From: Sporothrix humicola
Lineage: Eukaryota > Ascomycota > Sordariomycetes > Ophiostomatales > Ophiostomataceae
DNA: 64,000 bases
Assembly: GCA_021396245.1 (NCBI GenBank)
Contig: WNYE01000095.1
Location: forward strand, 91,227 to 155,226
Direction of reading: 5' to 3'
In this document: positions 1-9,794 of the stretch, piece after piece
How positions within the stretch are numbered: position 1 is the first letter of the stretch
Layout of the letters: each line of letters begins with the position of its first letter
Position numbers and translations under genes: made by a program
Notes under the pieces: model-generated
Seen by the model: the letters and a program-made list of their open reading frames with translations, nothing else
The model's database searches: none
Told to the model about the DNA's origin: nothing

Positions 1-267
1 ACGGCCGTCGCTCTGTGGTGCCACGATGTCGAGGTGACGGGGGCTGCAACGGACCCTATCGGTAACTCGAGCTCGTCGCACATGTCGCAGTGGGTGGCCG
101 ACCTGATGGCCCGCGCCGAGCGCGCCGTCGTCGACATTCTGGCGTCGGTGCGCGACCAGCAGACGCGCGCCGAGCTGGAGCAGACGCTGCACGAGACGCG
201 GCAGCTGCGGTCGCGGGTGGACAACAATGTGCGGCCGTCGAACCGGGCGAGCATGCGGTTCCGGTAG
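1..267 (+). CDS. 3' end of an unidentified gene (5' part outside window)
   Basis: The reading frame is already open at base 1 and ends at a TAG at 265-267, so this is the last ~88 codons of a gene entering from the left. The only apparent start inside is a GTG at 34, which is not a eukaryotic start. Visible sequence is a short polar stretch with a run of four serines, then an alpha-helical, Arg/Glu/Leu-rich segment (QWVADLMARAERAVVDIL onward) that could form a short coiled coil, then a basic tail ending RASMRFR. I do not recognise the family. Codon use is GC-rich at the third position like the window's real genes. It converges on the minus-strand gene ending at 673. Confidence 0.6.
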   Translation, partial: TAVALWCHDVEVTGAATDPIGNSSSSHMSQWVADLMARAERAVVDILASVRDQQTRAELEQTLHETRQLRSRVDNNVRPSNRASMRFR

Positions 268-672
268 AAGAGACCCGAAGGGGCTCTTGTTCGATTCCGC
301 GGAGGAGTGATATACATGTATTTTGGTCCTGATCGTCTTTGATCGTTTCCGTTGGTAGTTGGTCTTTCTTTTATTTGGTCGGTTTTCATGTCTATTTAAT
401 TTGTTTTTCTTCATCTTTTCTACCGTCTTCCTGTAATTACATTACGTCTGGTTTTCTTTCTCGTTTTTCATCTTTTAGTTTGGTTTCTTCAAAGGAGGCA
501 TTGTAGCAGATATTCATCTTTTTTTTTTTTAACTTCTCATAAAATAAAATCACTATTGAGAACAGAAGACATTCTTTGCTGGAAGTGAAATGCATTAAAA
601 TGGTATGATGTACAACTATCAAAAATACACAGAAAGAAATGAAACGTCCCCAACTTATCCAACACGACACGC
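268..672. other. gene-free convergent 3' region
   Basis: T-rich spacer between two convergent genes. It presumably holds both 3' UTRs and poly(A) signals, for example an A-rich AATAAA-like stretch around 540-550 on the plus strand and a T-run at 518-530. No coding signal is seen. Confidence 0.6.
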
Positions 673-2421
673 CTAGTCATCCGCCCAGTAGTCATCGCCT
701 GCGCCATCGTCGTCGCCATCCACCTCAAACGTCGTCCCCAGCGCCTCTTGTCCCTGGCGGATCATTTGTTGCAGCCTCAGATTAAAGGCCTCCATCTTGG
801 CATCCGACTCCTGCTCGGCAGCCAGGTTCTGGGCGGCCAGCCGCTTCGCCTCGTCGTTGAGACGGGGGCTTTCTGTGATGCCGACCGGTGCAGCTTCGCC
901 GTCCAGTCCTAAATTGCTCATGGACGCCTTTTGTTTGGGGAGCGGCGACATGCCGACGCGTCCACTATAGCTGCGGCGATGGCCGTGGCCGTGGCCGTGG
1001 CCATTCTGTTTTTGGATGGGGCTGCCTGCACCAAAGGCGATGCTGCTCGAGCGTCCGCCGCCAGCACGGCTGCCCGGTCGTGGCGATCCAGCAGCAGCAC
1101 GCGAGAATGGATTGTACTCGCTTCCGCCGGGCTGCGGAATGCGGCTGCCGCCCGGGCTGTTGTACGTCGCCGAGGCATACTGTCGTCGTGGCGAGGCGAT
1201 GGTGGCGCCGCCAACAGGAGTAGACGATCGTGGTGAGGCAAAGCTCGCGGGTTCTCGTGACGACAATGACGGACTGCCCGCGTGGGAAATTCGTGCTGCT
1301 GACGCTCCCGATGCGCCTCGTCGCGTCTGCGGCGTGTTTGCCGTGTTGTTCGATGGGCCCATTCGTGAAATCGGTGTGTTGATGCGTCGTGAGGCGGCCG
1401 TACCTGGCGTCGCCGTTGCCGCGCCTCGTGTATAGCTAGGTGCTCGCCGGTCGGGAGTCCGTGTGTTGGGCACAGGCGTAGCTGAAGTCGACGCCCGTCC
1501 ACTCCGTAATGGAGGCTTTGCTGCCGGTCGTCGTGGTGTCGTGTGCGCACTTGAGACAGACTGCCCCTGTGCCCGTCGCTGCTTGGAGTCGACAATCACC
1601 CAGTTACGGCCCAGCTCGTCACCTCGCCCTGCACTGACCTGCCGTCGCTTGCCGTTGCGCTGTGGTGTGCTTTCGCGATCGCTGTCGGCATTCGAGGGTG
1701 CCTCTGTCGCTGCATAGATGCTTTTCTCGGAAAGCATTTCGCTGGCCGTGTTGGCCGGCTCCGCCGTCTCGTGCTCCTCTGTTGGCTTTCCAGTCTCCCA
1801 GTCGTAGCCCGCGCCGCCGCCCGCATGGAAGCCCCGGAAGGCACCCGTAGTACAAAACTCCCAGACCTTGCCGACGACGTTGCCCAGCGCATGCAGCACG
1901 TTCCACTTTTCGGGGTATGTCGGGTCTGCAGACGGGTCGTGATTGTTCACTATCGTATCGTCCGGGGGACCCAGTGCCCGTCGGTAGTCGACATCCGAAT
2001 AAACAACGCTCTCGTCCAGCCCGGCGTGAGGTGTCGGCCGGCCGTATGTGTCGTCTTGGCTGGCCAGCGTGTACGCCGCCGTGCCGTTGGGCGCCTGGTG
2101 CGGCAATCGCCGGATGTCTCGATGGCTCTGCCCGTTGACCGTGCTCGCATCCCACTCGGCCATCGGTGTCGTCTCGCGCGAGTCCTGGGCCGGCCTCTTT
2201 CGCTTGGCTCCATGATCGTTTGGATGTGCGACTGTCGAGAAATCCGAGTAGAGACTGCCGGCCGATTTGGTCAGATCAAACGTGGTCGAGTCCGCTGGCG
2301 ACGACGCCGACGCAACGGGCGGCAAAAAGACGTCGGCACCGAGCGCCCTGGCCGTAAAGGAGGGCGGGTTGTCAAAGTGGTATGCGCCGGGCACATGGAA
2401 CTCGTGTTTTGGGGAGGACAT
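673..2421 (-). CDS. conserved hypothetical protein, largely disordered (582 aa)
   Basis: Single exon beginning MSSPKHEFHVPGAYHF. Most of the chain is low-complexity Ser/Thr/Pro/Arg, including repeated RR/TP patches and a HGHGHGHGHRR stretch. Two parts look constrained. One is a hydrophobic, aromatic motif near residues 180-205 (LGNVVGKVWEFC, then FRGFHAGGGAGYDWE). The other is the C-terminal end, with a helix (SPRLNDEAKRLAAQNLAAEQ, then LRLQQMIRQGQEALGTT) followed by an acidic tail ending DDYWADD. From memory, similarly arranged proteins without a function are common in Sordariomycetes. Serine/arginine content suggests phosphorylation and perhaps a nuclear role, but that is inference. It is transcribed divergently from the HD-domain gene 1.6 kb away. 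Confidence 0.85.
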   Translation of the reverse strand: MSSPKHEFHVPGAYHFDNPPSFTARALGADVFLPPVASASSPADSTTFDLTKSAGSLYSDFSTVAHPNDHGAKRKRPAQDSRETTPMAEWDASTVNGQSHRDIRRLPHQAPNGTAAYTLASQDDTYGRPTPHAGLDESVVYSDVDYRRALGPPDDTIVNNHDPSADPTYPEKWNVLHALGNVVGKVWEFCTTGAFRGFHAGGGAGYDWETGKPTEEHETAEPANTASEMLSEKSIYAATEAPSNADSDRESTPQRNGKRRQVSAGRGDELGRNWVIVDSKQRRAQGQSVSSAHTTPRRPAAKPPLRSGRASTSATPVPNTRTPDRRAPSYTRGAATATPGTAASRRINTPISRMGPSNNTANTPQTRRGASGASAARISHAGSPSLSSREPASFASPRSSTPVGGATIASPRRQYASATYNSPGGSRIPQPGGSEYNPFSRAAAGSPRPGSRAGGGRSSSIAFGAGSPIQKQNGHGHGHGHRRSYSGRVGMSPLPKQKASMSNLGLDGEAAPVGITESPRLNDEAKRLAAQNLAAEQESDAKMEAFNLRLQQMIRQGQEALGTTFEVDGDDDGAGDDYWADD

Positions 2422-4037
2422 GTTGGAGGTGGAGGGGGTAGTCGTGTGAAAAGTGAGAGTCGTGATTATTGTCGAGTCAGAGTGTCGTGATCGTCGTCAT
2501 CCACAGCACGCGCTCTCAACAGCGCATACTGGTCAACAGGAGGCGAGGTCGAAGCTGATGTCGAGATGCGAGATGATGTCGACTTCGATAAGGTGTTTGA
2601 TGGATACGAATCGTCGAGTGGTTGGTCGCATGAAAAGTGCACAAAAAGTGAGGCTACACGAAAAGTGCGGAGGGCGTCACAAGACTTCTTGATGGCCTTG
2701 CGTGGGATAAGCGGCAGGAGGCGAGACGAGGCAAGAGTTCGTGCCTTCTTTGTTGGGGTACAGCCTGAGAAGGTAAAGTTGGAAACCTGGAGAGCCCAGC
2801 CGCTAACACTAACAAGCCAGCAGGCAGACGTTCATTCTGGGCGGGTGGTCGATGAACGTAAAGATGCAAGTCGAGGATGCACTGGCGAGAGTGATAACGA
2901 ATTTGAAAAGTGACGATAATGAATTCGAGAAGATTAAAAAATAAAACTCAACAATTGTCAAGGTCGCCCTTCAAATGCCGAGTTGAGAGTCGAGCCCTGT
3001 CTCGCAAGTCGCCTATCCAAGCTCCAAAGTGCGCTAAGACGTCAGGCGGGAACGTGCGTTGCCCAAGCAATCGCAGTAAACAACGGCTTAGAAAAAGTCA
3101 ACACAGGGACGTCACACGCTGACACGCTAGCGCCGAACCGCTGAACGGATGGTTAGTGAAAGTCAGTGACGCTCTTTTCGTTATCACCAACAATGAAGAC
3201 ATGCAAAGCAACACAATAGCATTCTGGTAGAAAAGAATGCAGTTTCTTAATGCAAGTTGATTTAAGTTTGATATGTTTACTTTGTTATACTAGGTCTGAA
3301 AATACTATATTTAAGACGTCTTTTTCTATCGAATTATTTTCATCTTTTTTGACATTAAAAATGCATGAAAAACCAGTCGTCAGAAACCGACACGAAAAAT
3401 AAAAATAAAAATACAGGAAAAATCAATTCGCATTCATATGATTGTATAAAATTCCATTAAATTCTCTCATTTTCTTCAATGTTTCTTTTCTTCTTTTCTC
3501 GTTCTGAAAACGTGCAAACTGAAGCGTGTTTGAGACAGCTCTGATCACAGACAAAGGTAGATCTTGGGCAAAAGCGGCTTTACACAGACAGACAGTACAG
3601 TGGTTGCAGGCTGCAGGGCCGGAGTAAGCAGAGTGGATGTGGGCGCTGATTGGACACTCACCACTGGAGCCACCACCTAAAAAAAGAGAAAAAGAAGCGA
3701 TAAGCGATAAGGATAGCGCCTTTTGCCTGCCTCTGTTTACATGTCATGGCGGGGAACCAGTAGCGACGGCTTTTTGCTTTAGTTTTGCGACAGTAGTTTC
3801 GTCTGGTTTTTCTGATTGCCCCTTTTTGCATCTGCTTCTTTTGAATGCTCTCATCTTCTACAACCACAGCACGACGGACAAACGACGATTGACGGACAGA
3901 CGAACCGACAAACAGAGTCTACAAAAGCATTTCTAGAGAACTCCCAGCAGTCATTCTCTCATTCTCCTTTTCTCTTCAACAATCTCGACACCCCTCCTCG
4001 TCATCTTCCTCTCTCGATCCTCACCTCCACCTCCACA
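2422..4037. other. divergent intergenic region, no gene seen
   Basis: Upstream DNA for two divergent genes. The centre (about 3230-3530) is AT-rich with no credible ORF. The right part becomes CT-rich just before the ATG at 4038, a typical fungal leader. Short plus-strand ORFs near 2450-2910 have no recognisable sequence and probably lie in the 5' UTR or promoter of the minus-strand gene. Confidence 0.5.
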
Positions 4038-5028
4038 ATGGCAGACAACAGCAAGCCGGCCGCGAACGGCAAGGCAATCACGGCCGAGGAACTGATTGCA
4101 GGTAGGCGATACACATCTGTGACAATGGACGACCCGAGGAAGCTGCGCAACTCTGGCAGGTGCAATAAGAACATCACCTGCTAACATTTGTCCCCCAGAA
4201 CTCGGCGTCGTGCCCACACCCAAGGTCGCCGGCGACTGGACGGTCGACAAGGCCACGGAGGCCATTTACGGCAAAGACGCCAAGCCCGCCGAGAACTCGA
4301 CCTCTCCTCTCCCCTACTTTCACCTGCTGGAACTCTTGAAGACAACCAAACGCGAAGGCTGGCGCCGGTTCGGCATCGCGCACGGCGAGTCCATTGCCGA
4401 CCACATGTACCGCATGTCGCTCATCAGCATGCTGGCGCCGCCGCAGCTTGCTTCCCGGCTGGACATGAACCGGTGCATCAAGATGTGCCTGGTGCACGAC
4501 ATGGCGGAGGCGCTGGTCGGCGACATCACGCCGGTCGACGGCGTGCCCAAGCCCGAGAAGAACCGGCGGGAGGCGTCGACCATGGACTACATTACAGGGA
4601 CGCTGCTGGGCCAGGTGGGGGGCGCGAATGCCGGCGCGGTGGGCCAGGAGATCCGCTCTGTCTGGCAAGAATACGAGGACTCGCTGACGCCGGAGAGCCA
4701 CTTTGTGCACGACGTCGACAAGATGGAGCTCCTCCTCCAAATGCACGAGTACGAGAAGCGCGGCGAGGGCCACCTGGATTTGGGCGAGTTTGCGTACGTG
4801 GCGACCAAGATGGCCCTGCCGGAGACGCGGGCGTGGGCGGCCGAGCTCCTGCGGGAGCGCGAGGCGCTGTGGCGGTCGCGGGGCCAGGCGCCCAACGGGC
4901 AGCCGACGATGCCCGAGCTGGGCGTGGAGGGCACAAAGACGAACGGAACGACAAACGGCCACGTCGAGGAGCACCAGCGCCTGCAGGACGAGTACTACAA
5001 GCGTGACAAAACGGGCGCTGAGCAGTGA
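4038..5028 (+). CDS. HD-domain 5'-deoxynucleotidase (HDDC2 / yeast YGK1 family)
   Basis: Two exons, 4038-4101 and 4199-5028, give 297 aa. The 97-nt intron has a GTAGGC donor, CTAAC branch point and CAG acceptor; splicing joins a phase-1 G to AA, giving EELIAELGVVPTP. HD-domain metal ligands are visible: His in HGESIADHMYRM, HD in CLVHDMAEALVGD, and the late Asp in FVHDVDKMELLLQ. KNRREAS fits the KxxREE-like motif of HDDC2. This family removes phosphate from deoxynucleoside 5'-monophosphates using a divalent metal and is thought to tune dNMP pools. A Thr/Asn/Gly-rich C-terminal extension of ~60 aa is probably disordered. Start choice rests on the CT-rich leader and CACAATGG context. Confidence 0.92.
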
Positions 5029-5827
5029 TGCTGTGAGAGATGTGGGTGAATTGACAATGGCGATAGAGGACGGACACGGTAGAGCATAGAACAGACTGGC
5101 AACGGCACTTGTATTTTGCATTTTGTTTCCTGCATTTTCTTGTTTGGTATTTCATGGTTTTTGGTTTTGGTTTCGGTTGGTTTGGCCTTTGGGTTTGGGT
5201 TAGCGGTATTACAGAGCAACAGCGATAGCGAAAGCAATGCATATCGCTTGAGGGAAAGCAAACTGCAATGGGGAATGGTGTCTCTCGCTGGTCGCGATTC
5301 AATTCAGCCTTTTGTATGAGGCGCTATTTGAGTGCCTTGCGCCAAGCCCAAAATGGTCGTTCGACCGCTAACACCTCGCTAACACCACTAACACAGCCAG
5401 CATCACGGACGTCGTTGAGAAAGCCTCACTTGCAAAGGCAGTTTTGTCTGTAATTCAGGTGCCTAGCGAGACGATGATGATGTTTTAGAAAAAGAAGAGA
5501 AGAAAAAAGGAATAAAGGACAAGGCTGTCGCCAATTGAGCGCCATTCAGCGCCAATACGTCAATTCACCGACATCAGTCCGCTGAGTATCGCACAAAGCG
5601 CCCTGAAATACCGAAATACTGCAGCCTGGACAGGCACCGACATAACCCTCTTCTTTTTTGTTTTGAATTCAGGGGAAGCGCAACTACAGAGAAAGAAACT
5701 AGAAGAGTTGATTCAATTCCAGCTGGTGTATAAGAGCACGATACTGCCATTGGTTTTTATTGATTCCATTCGTTTCTCTCAATTATCAACCACATTTCAC
5801 ACCCTTCTCAAAATATATCTTCACAAG
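5029..5827. other. intergenic, no gene seen
   Basis: Holds the 3' UTR of the HD-domain gene and the promoter and leader of the 2EXR gene. Around 5115-5215 there is a TTTGGTTTTGG-like G/T-rich run. ORFs here are short and lack recognisable sequence. Confidence 0.5.
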
Positions 5828-7372
5828 ATGCAGACTGCACTGTTTATCCGACAACATCCTCCAGCAGGACTGGCAGGGAGACTTGCGCGGAGGTTGACAT
5901 TGAGCAAGACCAAGAAAGATGATGAGGCGGAAGTGGTAGAATCAGTAGCAGAATCAGAGCCAGAACAAGAGCCAGGGCCGGAAGAAGAACCAGAGGCATC
6001 AACATCAACGCCACAGGAAGATGCAGACACAGCCGACAAAGACGCCCCTTCAGACACACCTTCAGATGCACCCTCCCTTCCCCCCCGCGTCACGTTCGCC
6101 GATCTGCCGGCCGAGATCCGCAGCGCCATCTGGACAGAAGCGCTGCCGCGGCGGGTGATTGGGCTGCGGCCGCTAGTGCCGGACGCGTACGACCGCGCCG
6201 CGACAACGAACCTCTTCGAGTACGACAACAACAACTACGACCACATTCCGTACGGCCAGGTGGTGCCGCCCTGCCCTCGGTCCGGCAGCGGCAGCCGCAT
6301 GCCGCAGGTGCTGGCCAGCACGTGCTACGAGTCGCGGCAGGCGACTCTGAGAAGCGGCCGCTGGACAATCGGCGCCGAGGGCCAGCCGGTGTGGTACGAC
6401 CCGTCGCGGGACACGATTTTGCTTAACAGCAAGCGGCCGGTGGACTACATGCTGCTGGGGCGGGCGACGCGGCCGGACGGGACCAGGACGCCGCCACGGC
6501 CGGCTTCTCCGGTGGGTGGCAGCAGCCGACAGGACGACGACGAAGTCTCCATCTGGCGGGTTCCGGTGGCCGGCCCGCCGCCACCCATGGCACCCGTTCT
6601 GCCCGGCCGGCTGCCCAACGCGCCGCCGCCCGTCAACCCGGCCAACACGGTCAGCATTGCCGACCTGGCGCAGCACCAGCTGATTGGGTGCGTGGACGAG
6701 GCGATCCGCAGCGGCGGGTACATTGCCGTCGAGCATGCGCTGCTGTCGTCGCACATTGGCCGGCAAATCTTTCCTCTGCTGCAACGGTGCGCCCTTGTGG
6801 CCGAGGAGAGGCGCGATAAGAATCAAAAGAATGGTAGCCGCCGGCCAAAACAGCTGGCGCAGCTGCTGGTCTACTTTGACGAGATTGTTTTGAGTGGCAC
6901 GCGCGAGCAGGCGGTTGCCAGCGGTCTGTTCGGCACGGCCGCCTCTCCGGAAGAGCAAATGTTCTTTGTGCCGCTGAGCGACCGGCAGACTCTCCAAAGA
7001 ATCCACGACATGCACAGGGTCAAGCCGCTGGAGACCGATGACAGCAGCGACAGCGACGACATCGACTCCCTCGGGACGCAGGGCCGCGCGCAGCTCCGCG
7101 GCAAGATTGGCGGCCTGCGCATGGGCAACGCCGGCTTCCTCAAGGAGCTGATGCGGCCGTCGCACACGGTTGGCAATCTGCGGATCCTGTCGATCCGCTT
7201 CCTGACGCACATTGGCAAGTGGCGCGCCGCGCAGATGAGCAACTCGACGGAGGAGCTGATTGCGCGCGCCATGGAGGAGGGGCTGCCGCCGCTGGAGCAG
7301 GCCATCCTGTTCCGGTTCAAGGAGGACGAGCCGAAGGAGGAGGCGAAGCCTGCGAGCGAGGCGAGCAGTTAA
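5828..7372 (+). CDS. 2EXR-domain protein (514 aa)
   Basis: I choose the ATG at 5828 (MQTALFIRQHPPAG). The frame is open back to 5663, but that segment is AT-rich and leader-like. Residues ~30-85 are an acidic, Ser/Pro-rich linker. The 2EXR domain runs from about residue 87: VTFADLPAEIRSAIW opens it as in this F-box-like fungal family, LASTCYESRQATL is the second hallmark, and WYDPSRDTILLNS the third. The domain is common in Sordariomycete and Leotiomycete proteins of unknown role and may act in protein interaction. A second region with a Pro-rich insert (~220-300) and helical segments near the C-terminus follow. The substrate or partner is unknown. Confidence 0.85.
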   Translation: MQTALFIRQHPPAGLAGRLARRLTLSKTKKDDEAEVVESVAESEPEQEPGPEEEPEASTSTPQEDADTADKDAPSDTPSDAPSLPPRVTFADLPAEIRSAIWTEALPRRVIGLRPLVPDAYDRAATTNLFEYDNNNYDHIPYGQVVPPCPRSGSGSRMPQVLASTCYESRQATLRSGRWTIGAEGQPVWYDPSRDTILLNSKRPVDYMLLGRATRPDGTRTPPRPASPVGGSSRQDDDEVSIWRVPVAGPPPPMAPVLPGRLPNAPPPVNPANTVSIADLAQHQLIGCVDEAIRSGGYIAVEHALLSSHIGRQIFPLLQRCALVAEERRDKNQKNGSRRPKQLAQLLVYFDEIVLSGTREQAVASGLFGTAASPEEQMFFVPLSDRQTLQRIHDMHRVKPLETDDSSDSDDIDSLGTQGRAQLRGKIGGLRMGNAGFLKELMRPSHTVGNLRILSIRFLTHIGKWRAAQMSNSTEELIARAMEEGLPPLEQAILFRFKEDEPKEEAKPASEASS

Positions 7373-7586
7373 ACACACACAGACGATTACGAGTGAAGCG
7401 AGGACCAAAAGAGCGAGGGAAGAAGAGCGTATGTACTGTATTTTATTTGAATTCAAATGTCCATCCATGTCAGTATACTATGTCCCTGAATATCCATATC
7501 CCGTAATGTCCATGCCCATGTCCATCCATATCCGTCCATAACTCCTGGTATCATTTTAATTTTGAATGCTACGCATTACCCATCCT

Positions 7587-9014
7587 TCACCTCGGCAAAT
7601 GCGCAATGCCGTCCAGCTCGTCCATGTAGTCGTCGAGCCCGTCCAACCCGTCCAACCCGTCCAGATCGTCCAGCTCGTCACCAGTGGTTGCACTGCTAAA
7701 CAGCACACTAAAGTCGGCATACACGTCCTCCGTGTCGTCGTCGTCGTCGTAGCTGTCCGTCGCAGAGGCGTGCTCGCTGGCGGGGAAGGCGGTGCACTCG
7801 GCGTCGTCGTCTGCGTCAAAGGGTTCGTAGTGACGGTCGTGTCTGTAGTCCGCCTCTCTCTGCAGCCGGGACAGCACTTTTGGATCCTTGACCGGCCGGA
7901 GCTTGGGACTGCGCGAGACGGCTCGAACAATAGGCCGATGAGGCGACAATGGCGGAGACTTGGCGACAGTGGAGCCCGACACTGGTGCGAAGACGGCGGA
8001 TGAGGAGACTGACACGGCGGGTGTTGTCGGTGCTGCCGCTGCTGTGGCTGTGGCTGTCGCCGTCGTTGTCACCCCCGGCACACGCCCGGCCGTCGACACC
8101 GGCACAATCGTAAACCGCGCATTGGCCATGTTGGCCATGAGCGACAAAGGGATTCCCGTCAGGGGCCGGCCAGCTGTGGACGCGGCTGTGGCTTCCGCGT
8201 AGAGTCGTCTCCTCAGGCGGTTGGCCATGGCCCCTCGCCTCAACGACTCGCTGGCGACGGGCGTGTGCGGGGCCTTGGCGCTGCCCAGGATGCGGCGGGC
8301 GTTCATAATGGCGGCCAACTTCAAGAACCGCTTGTCGCCCGAGGCGACGGACTCGCGGTTCAGGATGTGGGTGGCTGGCTGCGAAAAGGGCTGGGACAGC
8401 CGAGACGTGATCAAGAACCGGCGGAGCCGTCGCTTCTTGCAGCAGAGGGCGGCCGTGTTGGGGCCGTCGACGTCGGACAGGGCTCTCCTGCGCTTGAGGG
8501 AGGGCCGGCATGGTGGCGGTGGTGGGCATACTGATGGTAATGGCAATGGTGACGTATCCCGGGGAAGGACGATTGGTCCTGGTGTGCGTGGTGTGTCGTC
8601 GGTGGGTACAGAGTTTGATATTGAGTTTGATATTGATGATAATGGCTGCGTGGCTGTGGCTGGCGACGCTGGCGGCGTGTCGACCGATACATCGGCCTGT
8701 GCTGGATGGGATGCCGATATCCGCTGGGGAGGAGACTGTGAAGATGGTGGAGACGAGACAAAAGTTGAGGTTGACCGCGGCCGGTGGTTCTCTCTCTGGG
8801 AGGGTGGTGGCCGTTCCTTTTTGACGACTTGGAGGTCCGGCAGTTGGCGGACATTATTTCTGCTGCTGTTGTCGTCGGGCCGTGGGTCCTGGACGTCGTG
8901 CGTCGAGTCATGGCTGCTGGAAACTGAATGGCCGGAACCGCCGGCTCCATTATCCCGGTGCCGCCATGGCCGGAACGACTTGAACATTCCGAGGGAGTCG
9001 ACCTGCGTGGCCAT
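7587..9014 (-). CDS. hypothetical disordered protein with DLDG repeats (475 aa)
   Basis: ATG chosen at 9014 (MATQVDSLGMFKSF). The frame continues to 9092, but that segment is encoded by a T-rich run that looks like a splice-acceptor tract. The chain is Ser/Pro/Arg-rich. A basic, more ordered central part (LLKxKRRLRRFL-like, then SGDKRFLKLAAIMNARRILG and MANRLRRRLYAEA, about residues 215-300) could be helical. The C-terminus is very acidic, with a DDDDD run and a GLDGLDGLDDYMDELDG tandem repeat. I recognise no family. The basic centre and acidic tail would fit a nuclear regulator, and an unusually long gene-free region lies upstream, but both points are inference. Confidence 0.7.
   Translation of the reverse strand: MATQVDSLGMFKSFRPWRHRDNGAGGSGHSVSSSHDSTHDVQDPRPDDNSSRNNVRQLPDLQVVKKERPPPSQRENHRPRSTSTFVSSPPSSQSPPQRISASHPAQADVSVDTPPASPATATQPLSSISNSISNSVPTDDTPRTPGPIVLPRDTSPLPLPSVCPPPPPCRPSLKRRRALSDVDGPNTAALCCKKRRLRRFLITSRLSQPFSQPATHILNRESVASGDKRFLKLAAIMNARRILGSAKAPHTPVASESLRRGAMANRLRRRLYAEATAASTAGRPLTGIPLSLMANMANARFTIVPVSTAGRVPGVTTTATATATAAAAPTTPAVSVSSSAVFAPVSGSTVAKSPPLSPHRPIVRAVSRSPKLRPVKDPKVLSRLQREADYRHDRHYEPFDADDDAECTAFPASEHASATDSYDDDDDTEDVYADFSVLFSSATTGDELDDLDGLDGLDGLDDYMDELDGIAHLPR
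7633..7680 (-). repeat. 9-bp tandem repeat inside coding sequence
   Basis: Imperfect copies of CGTCCAACC/CGTCCAGAT encode the LDG LDG LDD repeat near the C-terminus of the minus-strand protein. Such units can change copy number without breaking the frame. Confidence 0.7.
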
Positions 9015-9035
9015 TTTGGCGGTCCGTTGGCCTGA

Positions 9036-9050
9036 CTGAAAAAAAAAAAA
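9036..9050 (-). promoter_or_regulatory. probable 3' splice site of a 5'-UTR intron
   Basis: Read on the minus strand, a run of about a dozen T is followed directly by CAG (9038-9036), 22 nt before the ATG at 9014. This is the form of a fungal intron acceptor, so the leader of the 475-aa gene is probably spliced. The matching donor was not located. Confidence 0.4.
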
Positions 9051-9770
9051 AGAAAAAAAGAAATGCTGTAGCACCGCAAGGGCTTCCGTCACGGGGTCAT
9101 GTCATGGCGGCAGTCTGTGAGTACGGTGAAGTTGACGGATGAGTGGATGTGAATGTGAGTGAGAGCAGACGGCTAAATACCGGCAGAGTCGTCGTCGTCA
9201 GCTTTGGTGAGTTTAAGTTGTCGTTGAATCAATCGTGAGTGAACAATGATGAGATGGGATGAGAGCGAGCCGTGGAAAGAGTGTGGGGAAGTCAGTGTTA
9301 TAAAGTCCGGTGCGACGAGGGGAGAGAGAGGTGAGTGAAGGAATGAGTGAGGTCAAGAGGGAAGAGGAATAAAAAAAGGTAAAAAGAAGGAGAGATGAAG
9401 ACAATATTCAAGGTCACTCTGGTCCACTGACGATAAAATATACTGACAGAGAAAAAAGACACCGAGAAGTAAACGAAACGTCGAGTCGTGTGCTCTGGAG
9501 GAAAAGGGAGGAAAGGGGGACGAGAGGTTGAAGTAAGAATTCAAAAAGGCAAGAGGTAAGAATCCGACGAAAGGAATCCGACAAAAGGAAATCCCAAGAA
9601 AGAAGAGGGGGTGGTGTGAGGCGGAAGCCGGGTCCACTCCACGTCTGGGTCTGGCTTCTGGGTCTAGGTACAGGCCTGCAGAGAAAAAGGTAAAAAGAGC
9701 CTGGCTGAATCTGGGGTCGTGCAGGTCAAGGTGCAGGTTGAGGTACAGGCGCAGGTGCGCGTGAGGGGAG

Positions 9771-9794
9771 TGCAGTTGTGCAGTTGTGCAGTTG
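9771..9794. repeat. 8-bp tandem repeat, three copies
   Basis: TGCAGTTG is repeated three times head to tail in the gene-free region, next to looser GTGCAGGTTGAGG-type repeats just upstream. Confidence 0.7.

Noticed and set aside
4174..5121. 315-codon minus-strand ORF opposite the HD-domain gene
   Set aside because: It mirrors GC-rich codons of the real gene; Arg/Leu/His-rich sequence without family resemblance.
6173..7468. 431-codon minus-strand ORF opposite the 2EXR gene
   Set aside because: Shadow of the real frame; no domain visible, while the plus strand has the 2EXR motifs.
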